A stretch of DNA of 8,644 bases from Desulfatibacillaceae bacterium (lineage in GTDB: Bacteria > Desulfobacterota > Desulfobacteria > Desulfobacterales > Desulfatibacillaceae), in the NCBI GenBank assembly GCA_030018745.1, contig JASEHB010000076.1, positions 1 to 8,644 of the forward strand, written 5' to 3'. Position 1 is the stretch's first letter. The number at the start of each line of letters is the position of its first letter. The notes under the pieces were generated by a model, which was not told the origin of the DNA, did no database searches, and saw only the letters and a program-made list of their open reading frames with translations. This document shows positions 1 through 7,179 of this stretch, piece by piece. The position numbers were made by a program, and so were the translations under genes.

Positions 1-747
1 GATACCCTTTTGGAATCCGAGATGTTTGGCTATGCAAAGGGCGCTTTCACGGGTGCGGATAAGGACAAGCCGGGCAGATTCCAGGATGCTGACGGCGGCA
101 CCCTTTTTCTGGATGAAATCGGAGATATGCCCCTGGCCCTCCAGGCCAAGCTTTTGCGGGTTATTGAGGACAAGGAGTTTTACCCCCTTGGAGGCCGCAA
201 GGTGGTCAAGGTCAACACGCGCATAATAGCCGCCACAAACCGGGATCTCATGAGCGCAGTCGCCCAGAAGGCCTTCCGCCAGGATCTTTTTTACCGGCTC
301 AATGTGTTGCGCCTTGAGCTGCCTGCCCTGGCCCAGCGCAAGGTGGACCTCCACCTGCTTGTGGCCCACATTCTGCGCCGCCTGTGCGCCACAAGGGAAA
401 CCTCGGTGGAAAAAATTTCCGAGCCTGCCATGAAGCTTATTCTGGAGCACGATTATCCGGGCAATGTGCGGGAGCTGGAAAACATACTTGAGCACGCACT
501 TATTCTATGCCCAGGCAGCATAATAGAAAAGGAGCACCTGCCCGACTTTTTGGAGCGGGCCGTTCGCCAGAAACAGGGGGTTGAATGCGAAGCGGATTCC
601 TCTGCCGCACCCACAGCTTTGGACATGGAGCGCCAGGCGCTGGCAAGGGCGCTTGAAAAACACCGCGGCAACGCAAGCGCAGCAGCCAAGGAGCTTGGAA
701 TTCACCGGACAACGCTGTGGAGAAAGGCAAAGAAGCTGGGGCTTTAA
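1..747 (+). CDS. sigma-54-dependent Fis-family transcriptional activator (5' truncated by window)
   Basis: This is the C-terminal 248 residues of an enhancer-binding protein that uses ATP hydrolysis to open sigma-54 RNA polymerase complexes. The frame is open to the left edge, so the receiver or sensor domain and Walker A lie outside. Visible residues 14-19 are GAFTGA (the sigma-54 contact loop). Walker B is [11 protein letters not shown] at 33-43, sensor I is the ATNRDL stretch, and the arginine-finger region reads [20 protein letters not shown] marks the end of the AAA+ domain. The last about 45 residues form a Fis-type helix-turn-helix ([25 protein letters not shown]). It ends in TAA and converges on trkH with a 12-bp gap. 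The missing N-terminus means the signal it senses and its subfamily (NtrC-like or other) cannot be told. Whether it controls trkAH or the sigma-54 promoter near 7081 is unknown. Family assignment is secure. Confidence 0.96.
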   Translation, partial: DTLLESEMFGYAKGAFTGADKDKPGRFQDADGGTLFLDEIGDMPLALQAKLLRVIEDKEFYPLGGRKVVKVNTRIIAATNRDLMSAVAQKAFRQDLFYRLNVLRLELPALAQRKVDLHLLVAHILRRLCATRETSVEKISEPAMKLILEHDYPGNVRELENILEHALILCPGSIIEKEHLPDFLERAVRQKQGVECEADSSAAPTALDMERQALARALEKHRGNASAAAKELGIHRTTLWRKAKKLGL

Positions 748-759
748 AACCAGTCACGC

Positions 760-2208
760 CTATTTGCGCCAGAATTCGGGAACCAGAAGAACAATCACCG
801 TGTATATTTCCAGCCGCCCCAAAACCATGCACACCATGAGCAGCCATTTGGCTGCATAGGGCAGACCGGCAAAATTCTCCATAGGCCCCACCGCGCCAAA
901 ACCAGGCCCAACATTGCCCATAGTTGTTGCAACGCTGGAAAAGGCCGTAGTCGAATCAACGCCAAACAAAGTCAGCAACAACGAGGAAAGGACAAAAATT
1001 GTCAGGTAGAGCACAAAAAATGCCGCAACGCCTTTAAGCACATCTTCGGAAACAACGCGGCTACCCAAACGAACTGGCATAACAACCCTGGGATGAATAA
1101 GCCTTACAAGCTCCCGATAGCAGTATTTGAAAAGCAATATAAGCCGCAGAAGTTTTATGGCTCCGGATGTTGAGCCTGCGCAGGCGCCGATGAAAATGCA
1201 TATTGTCAGCACAAACTGGCTTGCTTGGGGCCAAAGCTCATAATCCGCCGTGGCATAGCCGGTTGTGGATAGAAGGCTTGCCACCTGAAAAGCCCCGTAG
1301 CGCAGGGCCTTTTCAGAGCTGGCGTAAAACCCTGTCCGCAAATCCACAAAAATAATAAGAACAAAAACTGCAAGCAGTATGAGGAAAAACCGGCATTCAG
1401 GGTTTGTGAGGTATGCTTTGGGATTGCCCTGGAGCAGGCTGTAATGAAGGGAGAAATTTATTCCTGCCAAAACCATGAAAAAGAATATCACCCATTCAAA
1501 ATAGGCACTTCCATACTGACCAACCGAAGCGTTCTGGGTGGAAAACCCCCCTGAAGGAAGGGTGGTCATTGCATGGCAAACAGCATCAAAGACTCCCATG
1601 CCACCAACCAGAAGCAGAAATATCTCAAGCAGAGTGAGCAGAAGGTACACCTTCCACAACATCAATGCAGTATCCCGGATTTTGGGTGTGAGCTTGTCGG
1701 GCATTGGAGTTGCAACTTCCGCCTTGTAAAGCTGCATTCCGGCAACACCCAGAAAAGGCAGTATTGCCAGCGAAAGCACAATTATGCCCATGCCGCCAAG
1801 CCACTGGATGAGGCTGCGCCACAAAAGCTGGCTTCTCTCCAAGGCCTCTATATTGGCCAAAACCGATGAGCCTGTTGTGGTGAAGCCGGAAAAGGACTCA
1901 AAGGCACAGTCGCAAAAGGTATTGAACACCCCGCCGAAATAAAAGGGCAGCGCCCCGAAAACCCCTGCTCCAATCCAGGTGAGGGCCACAATGGCAAAAC
2001 CGTCCCTGTGGGTAAGTCCGTTGCCTGCCTTGCGGAAATAAAGAAACAGCCCGCCACCCACGCCAAGGGTAAGAGCCGTTGCCGCTGCAAAGGCCTTTAT
2101 GCTTCTGGTCTCCCCAAGGTAAAGCCCAAGCATAAGGGACGGCAGCATGGCCATACCTATAAAGATAATCAACACGCCTACAACGCGCAAAACCCTTGAC
2201 CAGCGCAT
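760..2208 (-). CDS. trkH: Trk potassium uptake system membrane subunit TrkH
   Basis: A 482-residue polytopic inner-membrane protein forming the K+ translocation channel of the Trk system, essentially the usual family length. It has the four pore-loop repeats of the TrkH/KtrB superfamily, each carrying the selectivity-filter glycine: GFTTTGS near 108-114, PSGGFSTQN near 219-226, LLSTTGYAT near 312-320, and ATTMGNVGPGFG near 427-438. GSTSGAIKLLR (345-355) and GRLEI (464-468) are also typical of the family. The start is ATG at 2208-2206, with AAGG seven bases upstream. It follows trkA by 18 bp on the same strand, so the two are almost certainly cotranscribed and the proteins form one complex, TrkA gating TrkH. 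Stop is TAG. The gene converges with the sigma-54 activator and leaves almost no room for a terminator. Confidence 0.97.
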   Translation of the reverse strand: MRWSRVLRVVGVLIIFIGMAMLPSLMLGLYLGETRSIKAFAAATALTLGVGGGLFLYFRKAGNGLTHRDGFAIVALTWIGAGVFGALPFYFGGVFNTFCDCAFESFSGFTTTGSSVLANIEALERSQLLWRSLIQWLGGMGIIVLSLAILPFLGVAGMQLYKAEVATPMPDKLTPKIRDTALMLWKVYLLLTLLEIFLLLVGGMGVFDAVCHAMTTLPSGGFSTQNASVGQYGSAYFEWVIFFFMVLAGINFSLHYSLLQGNPKAYLTNPECRFFLILLAVFVLIIFVDLRTGFYASSEKALRYGAFQVASLLSTTGYATADYELWPQASQFVLTICIFIGACAGSTSGAIKLLRLILLFKYCYRELVRLIHPRVVMPVRLGSRVVSEDVLKGVAAFFVLYLTIFVLSSLLLTLFGVDSTTAFSSVATTMGNVGPGFGAVGPMENFAGLPYAAKWLLMVCMVLGRLEIYTVIVLLVPEFWRK

Positions 2209-2226
2209 GGCAATACCTTTTTGGCG

Positions 2227-3591
2227 CTAGAAAAATTCCAGTTTAACCGCAAGGGCCTTTTCCACCTTTGGCACGGCCTTGCGGTTGGAAAGGATGATTA
2301 TGTGGTCGCCCGGTTCGATGACGGAATCGCCTGAAGGGATGATGACCTGCCCATTGCGAAGAATGGTTATGATGATTGCCCCACGGGGAAAATCCAGATC
2401 CTTTATGGGCCTGCCCACAAGGTCGGAGGTTTCCATTGCCACAGCCTCAAGCACTTCGGCCCTTTCGCCCTTTAAGGCTATGGAAGAAAGAACCATTCCG
2501 CGCCTTACAAGGTGCAAAATTGTGTTGATTGCAGAAAGCCGGGCGGAAACCACAAGATCCAGACCCAGTGCAGGCATCATGGAGAGGTATCCGAACTTGT
2601 CAATGCGGGTTATGGCCGCCTTTGCGCCCATTCGCTTGGCAACAAGGGCGGTGAGTATATTTGTTTCCTCGTCACTTGAAAGGGTGATAACAACATCCAT
2701 GTCTGCAACATTTTCCTCGCTCAAAAGCTGGTGGTCGGAGCCATCGCCGTTGAGCACAACAACATGCTCCAGACAGGCGGCAATTTTTGCAGCCTTGGCC
2801 GGGTTCTTTTCAATAATCTTTGTGTGGACGCCTTTGGATACAAGCAGCTCGGCCAGAGCCATGCCAGAGCGTCCTCCACCCACAATCATGGCCCGGCGCA
2901 CCTTTTCGCGGGTTATGCCAAAAACGGAAATGGCTTCAATAAGCTGGTCAGCCTCCTCGGCCAGATAGACCACATCCCCTGCAAGTATGGTGTCCCTGCC
3001 TGTGGGGATAATAAGCTCCTCGCCCCGCACAATGGCTGCCACAAGAATTTTCCTTGTTCCTGCAACCCTTGCAATGTTGGAAAGCCTTACCCCTGCCAGG
3101 GGCGAAAGAGGCTCCACGCGGATGCCCGCAAGCTTGACCCTGCCGTCTGCAAACTCGGCCACATCAAGAGCGCCGGGGACGGAAAGAAGCCTGTCTATGG
3201 TGCGGACCATTTCCTTATCCGGATTGATTACCGCATCAATGTGGGGCCTTTCCTTTTGCAGGCTTTGGGCAAGCTCCGAGTAGTCCATGTCCCGGATGCG
3301 CGCAAGCTTTCTGGTGGCAGGGGAGAGAATGTCTGCAAAAAGGCAGGAGGTCAGGTTGATTTCATCGGAATCCGTTACAGCCAGAAGTATTTCCGCACTT
3401 TTTACGCCCGCCTCCTCCAAAACTGCGGGGCTGGACCCGGAGCCTTCCAGAACCTGCACATCCAATTGGTCCAAAACCCGGCGCAAGGCTTCGGGTTTTG
3501 GGTCTATGACAACCACATCCTTGTTTTCCGCTGCAAGGCGGCCTGCAATGTGAAAGCCCACCTCGCCTGCTCCGACAATGATTATTTTCAC
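2227..3591 (-). CDS. trkA: Trk system potassium uptake regulatory protein TrkA
   Basis: A 454-residue cytoplasmic gating subunit that binds NAD(H) and/or adenine nucleotides and controls TrkH. It has the duplicated RCK architecture expected of full-length TrkA. The first Rossmann fold has GAGEVG at 7-12 and the acidic end of strand 2 at D30. A first TrkA-C domain spans about 140-225. The second Rossmann fold has GGGRSG at 238-243 and E261, and a second TrkA-C domain lies at about 370-454, including IIPSGDSVIEPGDHIIIL. The first codon is GTG (3591-3589), chosen because the Rossmann strand MKIIIVGAGEVG begins there. The ribosome site is weak (AGGG seven bases upstream). It is the first gene of the trkA-trkH pair and probably has its own promoter in the 153-bp gap after bioN. 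Confidence 0.97.
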   Translation of the reverse strand: MKIIIVGAGEVGFHIAGRLAAENKDVVVIDPKPEALRRVLDQLDVQVLEGSGSSPAVLEEAGVKSAEILLAVTDSDEINLTSCLFADILSPATRKLARIRDMDYSELAQSLQKERPHIDAVINPDKEMVRTIDRLLSVPGALDVAEFADGRVKLAGIRVEPLSPLAGVRLSNIARVAGTRKILVAAIVRGEELIIPTGRDTILAGDVVYLAEEADQLIEAISVFGITREKVRRAMIVGGGRSGMALAELLVSKGVHTKIIEKNPAKAAKIAACLEHVVVLNGDGSDHQLLSEENVADMDVVITLSSDEETNILTALVAKRMGAKAAITRIDKFGYLSMMPALGLDLVVSARLSAINTILHLVRRGMVLSSIALKGERAEVLEAVAMETSDLVGRPIKDLDFPRGAIIITILRNGQVIIPSGDSVIEPGDHIIILSNRKAVPKVEKALAVKLEFF

Positions 3592-3683
3592 AGCAAGGCC
3601 CTGTTCAATTGGTATTGGTTATGGCTTTTGGGAAAATTGTCAAAACAGATTTCCTATCTCATGGTTGCTTTGTTTACCGCATG

Positions 3684-3713
3684 GGTATAGTCCAGATGCT
3701 TGCAGGTTGTCAA
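3684..3713 (-). promoter_or_regulatory. candidate sigma-70 promoter of trkA-trkH
   Basis: Reading the minus strand, TTGACA (top-strand 3708-3713) is followed after 18 bp by TATACC (3684-3689), about 95 bp before the trkA GTG. The -35 is perfect and the -10 is four of six. A second TTGACA at 3638-3643 has only a poor -10 (TAACCA, 16-bp spacing) and is the less likely alternative. This is a pattern match only. Confidence 0.4.
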
Positions 3714-3725
3714 TGAATGACAACC
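3705..3725. promoter_or_regulatory. perfect inverted repeat overlapping the trkA -35 element
   Basis: Two 8-bp arms, GGTTGTCA and TGACAACC, flank a 5-bp centre. The site covers the candidate trkA -35. It lies 41 bp beyond the end of bioN and has no T-run on either side, so it is a better candidate for an operator than for a terminator. The binding protein is unknown. It could still form a weak RNA hairpin ending the bioN message. Confidence 0.4.
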
Positions 3726-3744
3726 AGTTGACATAATTTGAATT

Positions 3745-4503
3745 TCAAGCGTTAAACCTGATAAAGGCAACAAAGGCGGCCACTCCTGCAAGAACTGCCA
3801 TGTCTTTTGCAGAGGCCTTGAACTCCTGGGGGGTGCGCGTGTCGCTGTAACAGCGGGCTGTCATGGCAAGGGCAAGATTTTGCGAGCGGGAAAACACGGT
3901 GCGCAAAAGCGCGGTGGCAAAAAGCCTCAAGCGCCGCACCGGGTTTTTAACCTGGTCCGCGCCGCGGGCCTGCTGGGCGCAGGATACCGCATTGGATGAG
4001 GCCAGAATGCCCGGAAGAAGGCCCAGCAAAAGGCCCATCATGGATGCAATCCGGCCATGGGGAACACCTGGCAGGGGCTTTAAAAACCACTCCACAGAAG
4101 CCCGTATGCGGCTGTTGGGGGTTGTGGCTGCAAACAGCACTCCGCAGGCTGTGACCAGAAAAAGCCTCCAGGCCAGAACAAGCCCGTGGGCAAGGCCGGG
4201 CCGGGATACGCCAATCCATCCCAACCGTATAAGCTCCTCGCCGGGCGTAAAAAGGGCATGGGCGGCCACAAGAAAAAAAAGGAAAAGAAAGAAAATTTTC
4301 AAATCCCTGGCAATACGCCAAAGTGCAAGACCCAAAAAGGCGGCTCCTGCTGCGGGTATAAGCGAAAGGGCCGCCAGGGCCGCCGGGGCTGCTCCAAAGG
4401 TCGCGCCCCCGGTAATTGCAAGGGCCGCAAGCTTGCACCGGGCATCCCACACATGAAGAAGTGAATCGCCGGTCTGGCCGGAAAATGTTGCAGGCTCATA
4501 CAC
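3745..4503 (-). CDS. bioN: ECF transporter transmembrane coupling subunit, BioN/EcfT type
   Basis: A 252-residue membrane protein that couples ATP hydrolysis by the BioM ATPase to the substrate-binding protein BioY. It is hydrophobic in several blocks (about 25-60, 68-83, 105-126, 152-170, 235-250). Two coupling motifs sit in the cytoplasmic helical region: ARG at 179-181 (in AQQARGAD) and ARC at 216-218 (in AMTARCYSD). The second is normally ARG, so its glycine is replaced by cysteine. At 252 residues it is longer than classic short BioN proteins and closer to EcfT/CbiQ length. The likely start is GTG at 4503-4501, overlapping the end of bioM by 8 bp (GTGTATGA); the nearby ATG at 4500 is in the wrong frame. 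It is the last gene of the birA-bioY-bioM-bioN operon. Assignment to biotin rests on the neighbours; EcfT proteins themselves are not substrate-specific. Confidence 0.9.
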   Translation of the reverse strand: MYEPATFSGQTGDSLLHVWDARCKLAALAITGGATFGAAPAALAALSLIPAAGAAFLGLALWRIARDLKIFFLFLFFLVAAHALFTPGEELIRLGWIGVSRPGLAHGLVLAWRLFLVTACGVLFAATTPNSRIRASVEWFLKPLPGVPHGRIASMMGLLLGLLPGILASSNAVSCAQQARGADQVKNPVRRLRLFATALLRTVFSRSQNLALAMTARCYSDTRTPQEFKASAKDMAVLAGVAAFVAFIRFNA

Positions 4504-5227
4504 GCGATGTCTGCCCCCAGGGCCTTAAACCAAGGCTTTGGCTTTCCGCAGCAAACTCGGCAAGCCCTCCGTCACGGATCAAAGCGCCTTTGTCCATTAT
4601 CAGGATTCTGCTGCAAAGCCCCTGCACAAGCTCCACATCGTGGGTGGCAACAATAAGGGTCGTCCCCAAATCCTTTAGCCGCAACAGCTCATCAAGCAGG
4701 GCTGTTTTTCCGGGCCAGTCCAGGTTGCTAAAAGGCTCATCCAGAACAATAACCCTTGGCTCCATTGCCAAAACCCCGGCAATGGCAAGCCGCCTTTTCT
4801 CGCCGCTGGAAAGGTTTTCCGTCCTTTTGGCGGCAAGGGGGGCAAGCCCCGTCCAGTCAAGCGCCTTCTCCACCCGGCGTTTTACCTCTGGTCTTGGAAG
4901 ATTGAGGTTTTCCGGGCCAAAGGCAACATCTTCATACACCCTTTCCTCCACAATCTGGGCCGAAGAATCGGCAAATACCATGCCCACGGCAAGCCTTGCA
5001 AAAACAGCATCCTTTTTTGTGCAGACCCCAAACACCATTACGCGGCCGCTTGAAGGCCGGGCAAGCCCGTTGGCATGGCGCAGGAGTGTGGATTTGCCAG
5101 ATCCGTTCCTTCCGCAAAGGGCTATGCATTCCCCTGGCATTACAGAAAAGCCAACCCTGTCCAGGCCCCTGGTCTTGTCAGCATAAAAATAGGAGACATC
5201 CTCAAAAATCAGGGCCGGCGCGGTCAT
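4496..5227 (-). CDS. bioM: ECF biotin transporter ATP-binding subunit BioM
   Basis: A 243-residue ABC ATPase that powers biotin uptake. Walker A is GRNGSGKST at 39-47, the ABC signature LSSGEKRR at 139-146, Walker B VIVLDEP at 159-165, the D-loop SNLD at 167-170, and the switch histidine is H196 in ATHD. YEDVAFGPENL (98-108) resembles the ECF-ATPase stretch EEDVAFGPLNL and separates it from ordinary ABC importers. In ECF ATPases the Q-loop usually reads VFQNPxxQ. Here residues 84-91 read VFADSSAQ, so the usual glutamine is alanine while the later glutamine (Q91) is kept. The ATG start overlaps the bioY stop as ATGA, so translation is probably coupled. Only one ATPase gene is present, so a homodimer is likely, as in BioMNY systems. 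Confidence 0.93.
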   Translation of the reverse strand: MTAPALIFEDVSYFYADKTRGLDRVGFSVMPGECIALCGRNGSGKSTLLRHANGLARPSSGRVMVFGVCTKKDAVFARLAVGMVFADSSAQIVEERVYEDVAFGPENLNLPRPEVKRRVEKALDWTGLAPLAAKRTENLSSGEKRRLAIAGVLAMEPRVIVLDEPFSNLDWPGKTALLDELLRLKDLGTTLIVATHDVELVQGLCSRILIMDKGALIRDGGLAEFAAESQSLGLRPWGQTSRV

Positions 5228-5808
5228 TGCTGTCCCTCTTCAGTCTGGGGCCGGGCGGTCATGCGGCGAAGCAGGCGGGCGGCAGGCAGGGATGCCGCCA
5301 TCTTTATGCAGTCAACAACCAGAAATCCGCTCATACCAACAGCCAGCGCCCAGAATGCCTTTTCCGGAAAAAGATGCTTGAGCCAGGCAAGGCCCATGCC
5401 GTAGATGACTATCGTGCCAAGCAGCATGGCAGCCACATCCCGCCACAGGGCAGGCTTTTTGACGCCGGAAACCGCCCCCATTAAAATTGCGGCAGGAAGA
5501 TACCCAAGCAGAAAGCCCCCGGTGGGGCCGACAAACTGGCCCCAGCCCCCGGCAAAGCCTGCAAATACCGGCAGCCCCACAGCGCCAGCAGCCAGATAAA
5601 GAAAAAGCGCCCCCCCGGCCAGCCGCCACGAAAGGGCAAGGCCTGTGACATAAACAAAGTAGTTCTGCAAAACCACGGGCACGCCAAAAAAGGGCGTTGG
5701 CACGGCTATCCATGCGCCCACAGTTATAAGTGCCGCCATAAGGGCCACAAAAACAATATTCTGCACTTCCTGCAAGGAAAGGGGGCTTGGTTTACTATGC
5801 TGGTTCAT
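5224..5808 (-). CDS. bioY: biotin-binding S-component BioY
   Basis: A 194-residue integral membrane protein that binds biotin with high affinity and associates with BioM and BioN. It carries the BioY hallmark around residues 78-102 (GLPVFAGFAGGWGQFVGP followed by TGGFLLGY), with about six hydrophobic segments and a short polar tail. I start it at ATG 5808-5806: this overlaps the birA stop as ATGA and has GGAG nine bases upstream inside birA. An in-frame TTG 30 bases further upstream is possible but less likely. Placement between birA and bioM fixes the substrate as biotin with good confidence. No biotin synthesis genes occur in the window, so uptake may be the main route here, though this cannot be judged from one segment. 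Confidence 0.95.
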   Translation of the reverse strand: MNQHSKPSPLSLQEVQNIVFVALMAALITVGAWIAVPTPFFGVPVVLQNYFVYVTGLALSWRLAGGALFLYLAAGAVGLPVFAGFAGGWGQFVGPTGGFLLGYLPAAILMGAVSGVKKPALWRDVAAMLLGTIVIYGMGLAWLKHLFPEKAFWALAVGMSGFLVVDCIKMAASLPAARLLRRMTARPQTEEGQQ

Positions 5809-6737
5809 TGTTGCGGCTCCATAATCTGGTGAAGGCAATCGCCATAGGTGACCCGCTCCACGGTTTTATCCGCCCTTTCAACCAGCAGGGCGCCGTCTGT
5901 ATCCACATCCCGTGCAATGCCTTCAATCTGCTGCCTGGGGGTTTGGATAATCACCCTGCGGCCAAGGGTGCACGAAAGCTCCCGCCAGTCGTCAATAATG
6001 TTTCTGGCCACAGGGTCGCAGTCATCCATTTTATCCAAAAAGGCTTCAAGAATAAGCCTGCGGGGAAAGGGCTTTCCCAACAACTCCTTTATTGAAACGG
6101 ATTTTGGCTCAAAGGCATGGGGCGAGTTGTTGACATTTATTCCCACACCCAGGTTGAGATGGGAAACCAGATCGCCCTCCCCTGCCATTTCGCTCAAAAT
6201 GCCAACAAGTTTTTTTTCATCCACAAGAATATCATTGGGCCATTTGACCATTGCCGCAACACCGGTCAAATCTCTTAAAACTTTGCAAAGGCAGACCGAT
6301 GCAGCAAAAAGCGCCCTGTGGGCAAGGGCAACCGGCAAAGATGGCCGCAGCACCAGAGTGAAATAAAGCCCCCCGGCATTGGAAAGCCATTTGCGTGAAA
6401 GGCGGCCCCTGCCCCTGGTCTGCTGCCCGGCAATAACCACGGTATTTGGCGGGCAGCCTTGGCGGGCCATTTCCCTTGCCTCGTCCATGGTGCTTTCAAG
6501 GGATTCAAAATAGTGAATGTTTTTTTGCCGGTCGGCAAATTCAAAGGGATAGACAAAATCCCCCCAGGATTTGAGAAAGTAACCGCCAGGGCCTGAATCA
6601 ATCTCGTATCCTGACTCTTTGAGGACCTTGATATGCTTGAACACCGCCACGCGGGACACCCCAAGGGTTTTGGCCATAAAAGGCCCTGATACCGTCCCTT
6701 TGCTGCTGCGAAGCATTGTAAGTATTGCGCTTTTCAT
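5805..6737 (-). CDS. birA: bifunctional biotin-protein ligase and biotin operon repressor BirA
   Basis: A 310-residue cytoplasmic protein that makes biotinyl-5'-AMP and attaches biotin to a carboxylase lysine. With no acceptor available, it represses transcription as a dimer. The N-terminal about 55 residues are a winged helix (KTLGVSRVAVFKHIKVLKES), so this is the regulatory, group II type. The catalytic core has GQQTRGRGRLSRKW at 104-117 (ATP/biotin loop), KWPNDI at 165-170 and KLVGIL at 176-181. A C-terminal SH3-like domain spans about 255-305. The start is ATG 6737-6735 with AAGGGTGA upstream. It heads the biotin-transport operon and is preceded by its own probable operator, giving a closed loop: ample biotin, less ligase and less transporter. 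Confidence 0.96.
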   Translation of the reverse strand: MKSAILTMLRSSKGTVSGPFMAKTLGVSRVAVFKHIKVLKESGYEIDSGPGGYFLKSWGDFVYPFEFADRQKNIHYFESLESTMDEAREMARQGCPPNTVVIAGQQTRGRGRLSRKWLSNAGGLYFTLVLRPSLPVALAHRALFAASVCLCKVLRDLTGVAAMVKWPNDILVDEKKLVGILSEMAGEGDLVSHLNLGVGINVNNSPHAFEPKSVSIKELLGKPFPRRLILEAFLDKMDDCDPVARNIIDDWRELSCTLGRRVIIQTPRQQIEGIARDVDTDGALLVERADKTVERVTYGDCLHQIMEPQQ

Positions 6738-6761
6738 AATGTGTCACCCTTGCCGCAAATC

Positions 6762-6794
6762 CTGTTAACCATATTGGGCAAGCTTGGTTAACAA
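6762..6794. promoter_or_regulatory. BirA operator upstream of birA-bioYMN
   Basis: On the minus strand the site reads TTGTTAACC, 15 bp, then GGTTAACAG. The arms are inverted repeats identical at 8 of 9 positions. Known BirA boxes have the form TTGTwAACC with 14-16 bp then GGTTwACAA, so both the arms and the spacing fit. It lies 25 bp upstream of the birA ATG and overlaps the likely -10, as expected for repression. Direct autoregulation is inference from this match and from the HTH domain of the adjacent ligase. Confidence 0.88.
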
Positions 6795-6813
6795 AAGCCG
6801 CCCGCCCTGTCAA
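6785..6813 (-). promoter_or_regulatory. probable sigma-70 promoter of birA-bioYMN
   Basis: Minus-strand TTGACA (top 6808-6813) is a perfect -35. After 17 bp comes TAACCA (6785-6790), a poor -10, but it is preceded by TGT, giving an extended -10 (TGn). The -10 lies in the left arm of the BirA operator, so bound BirA would block polymerase. Confidence 0.5.
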
Positions 6814-7079
6814 GGCCTTGCCTTAAACAAAAAAAAGCCTTATTTTTAAGAGTGTTCTATGAGTCTTGGTATTCTGATGCTTAATTTTTCTAGCTGTGCC
6901 AGAGAATAATTTTAAAAAGCTTTGCCAGACTTGAGAGAAATAGGAAGTAATTTTAAGCGGTGATTTTCACCAGTCGCCTGGTCTTTTTCACCATGCCGTT
7001 AAACCGCCCATACGGAAAAATACCAGTTTTTGGGTGTAATAAACGGCCAATCGCCAAATTTTTTCACAAAAGTAAAAAT
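6814..7079. other. gene-free, AT-rich intergenic region with paired motifs near its centre
   Basis: No start codon with a ribosome site opens a credible frame here. The left half is AT-rich and featureless to my eye. The right half holds the inverted and direct repeats at 6959-6993, listed separately. This spacer divides the divergent birA operon (minus strand) from the small Cys-rich gene (plus strand). Confidence 0.5.
6959..6993. promoter_or_regulatory. candidate upstream activator site (inverted and direct repeats)
   Basis: GGTGA-TTT-TCACC (6959-6971) runs into ACCAG-TCGC-CTGGT (6969-6982), and TTTTCACCA occurs at 6964-6972 and again at 6985-6993. The 21-bp period puts both copies on the same face of the helix. 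The cluster lies about 115-150 bp before the predicted sigma-54 start site, the usual range for enhancer-binding-protein sites. The binding factor is unknown. Confidence 0.4.
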
Positions 7080-7080
7080 T

Positions 7081-7096
7081 TGGAACCATAATTGCA
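7081..7096 (+). promoter_or_regulatory. sigma-54 (-24/-12) promoter
   Basis: TGGAACCATAATTGCA matches the sigma-54 consensus TGGCACG-N4-TTGCW at 10 of 12 defined positions. The invariant GG (7082-7083) and GC (7094-7095) are separated by exactly 10 bp. Transcription would start near 7107 and run into the small Cys-rich gene, whose own ribosome site (GAGG) lies downstream. Confidence 0.65.
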
Positions 7097-7113
7097 TTGG
7101 TAAGGAGGCAGGT

Positions 7114-7164
7114 ATGAAATGGCTAGCGTTGGGGGGAAAACACGAGACAGCCGTTAACTCCTAA
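7114..7164 (+). CDS. possible 16-codon leader ORF
   Basis: ATG at 7114 opens a 16-residue frame (MKWLALGGKHETAVNS) ending in TAA, with a consensus AAGGAGG ribosome site six bases upstream. It sits just before the Cys-rich gene and could serve translational coupling. However, a transcript starting at the predicted sigma-54 position (about 7107) would cut off that ribosome site, so either another promoter is used or this ORF is not translated. No similarity is recognised. Confidence 0.25.
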   Translation: MKWLALGGKHETAVNS

Positions 7165-7179
7165 ATCAGCGAGGTAAAA

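Noticed and set aside
2731..3690. Plus-strand 319-codon frame opposite trkA, and the 229-codon one at 2279-2968
   Set aside because: Antisense shadows of a certain gene; no recognisable domains.
4416..5186. Plus-strand 256-codon frame opposite bioM
   Set aside because: Antisense shadow; bioM carries every ABC ATPase motif on the other strand.
5809..5838. Upstream TTG start for BioY adding 10 residues
   Set aside because: The ATG at 5808 has a GGAG ribosome site and forms the usual ATGA overlap with birA; the extension would only lengthen the overlap.
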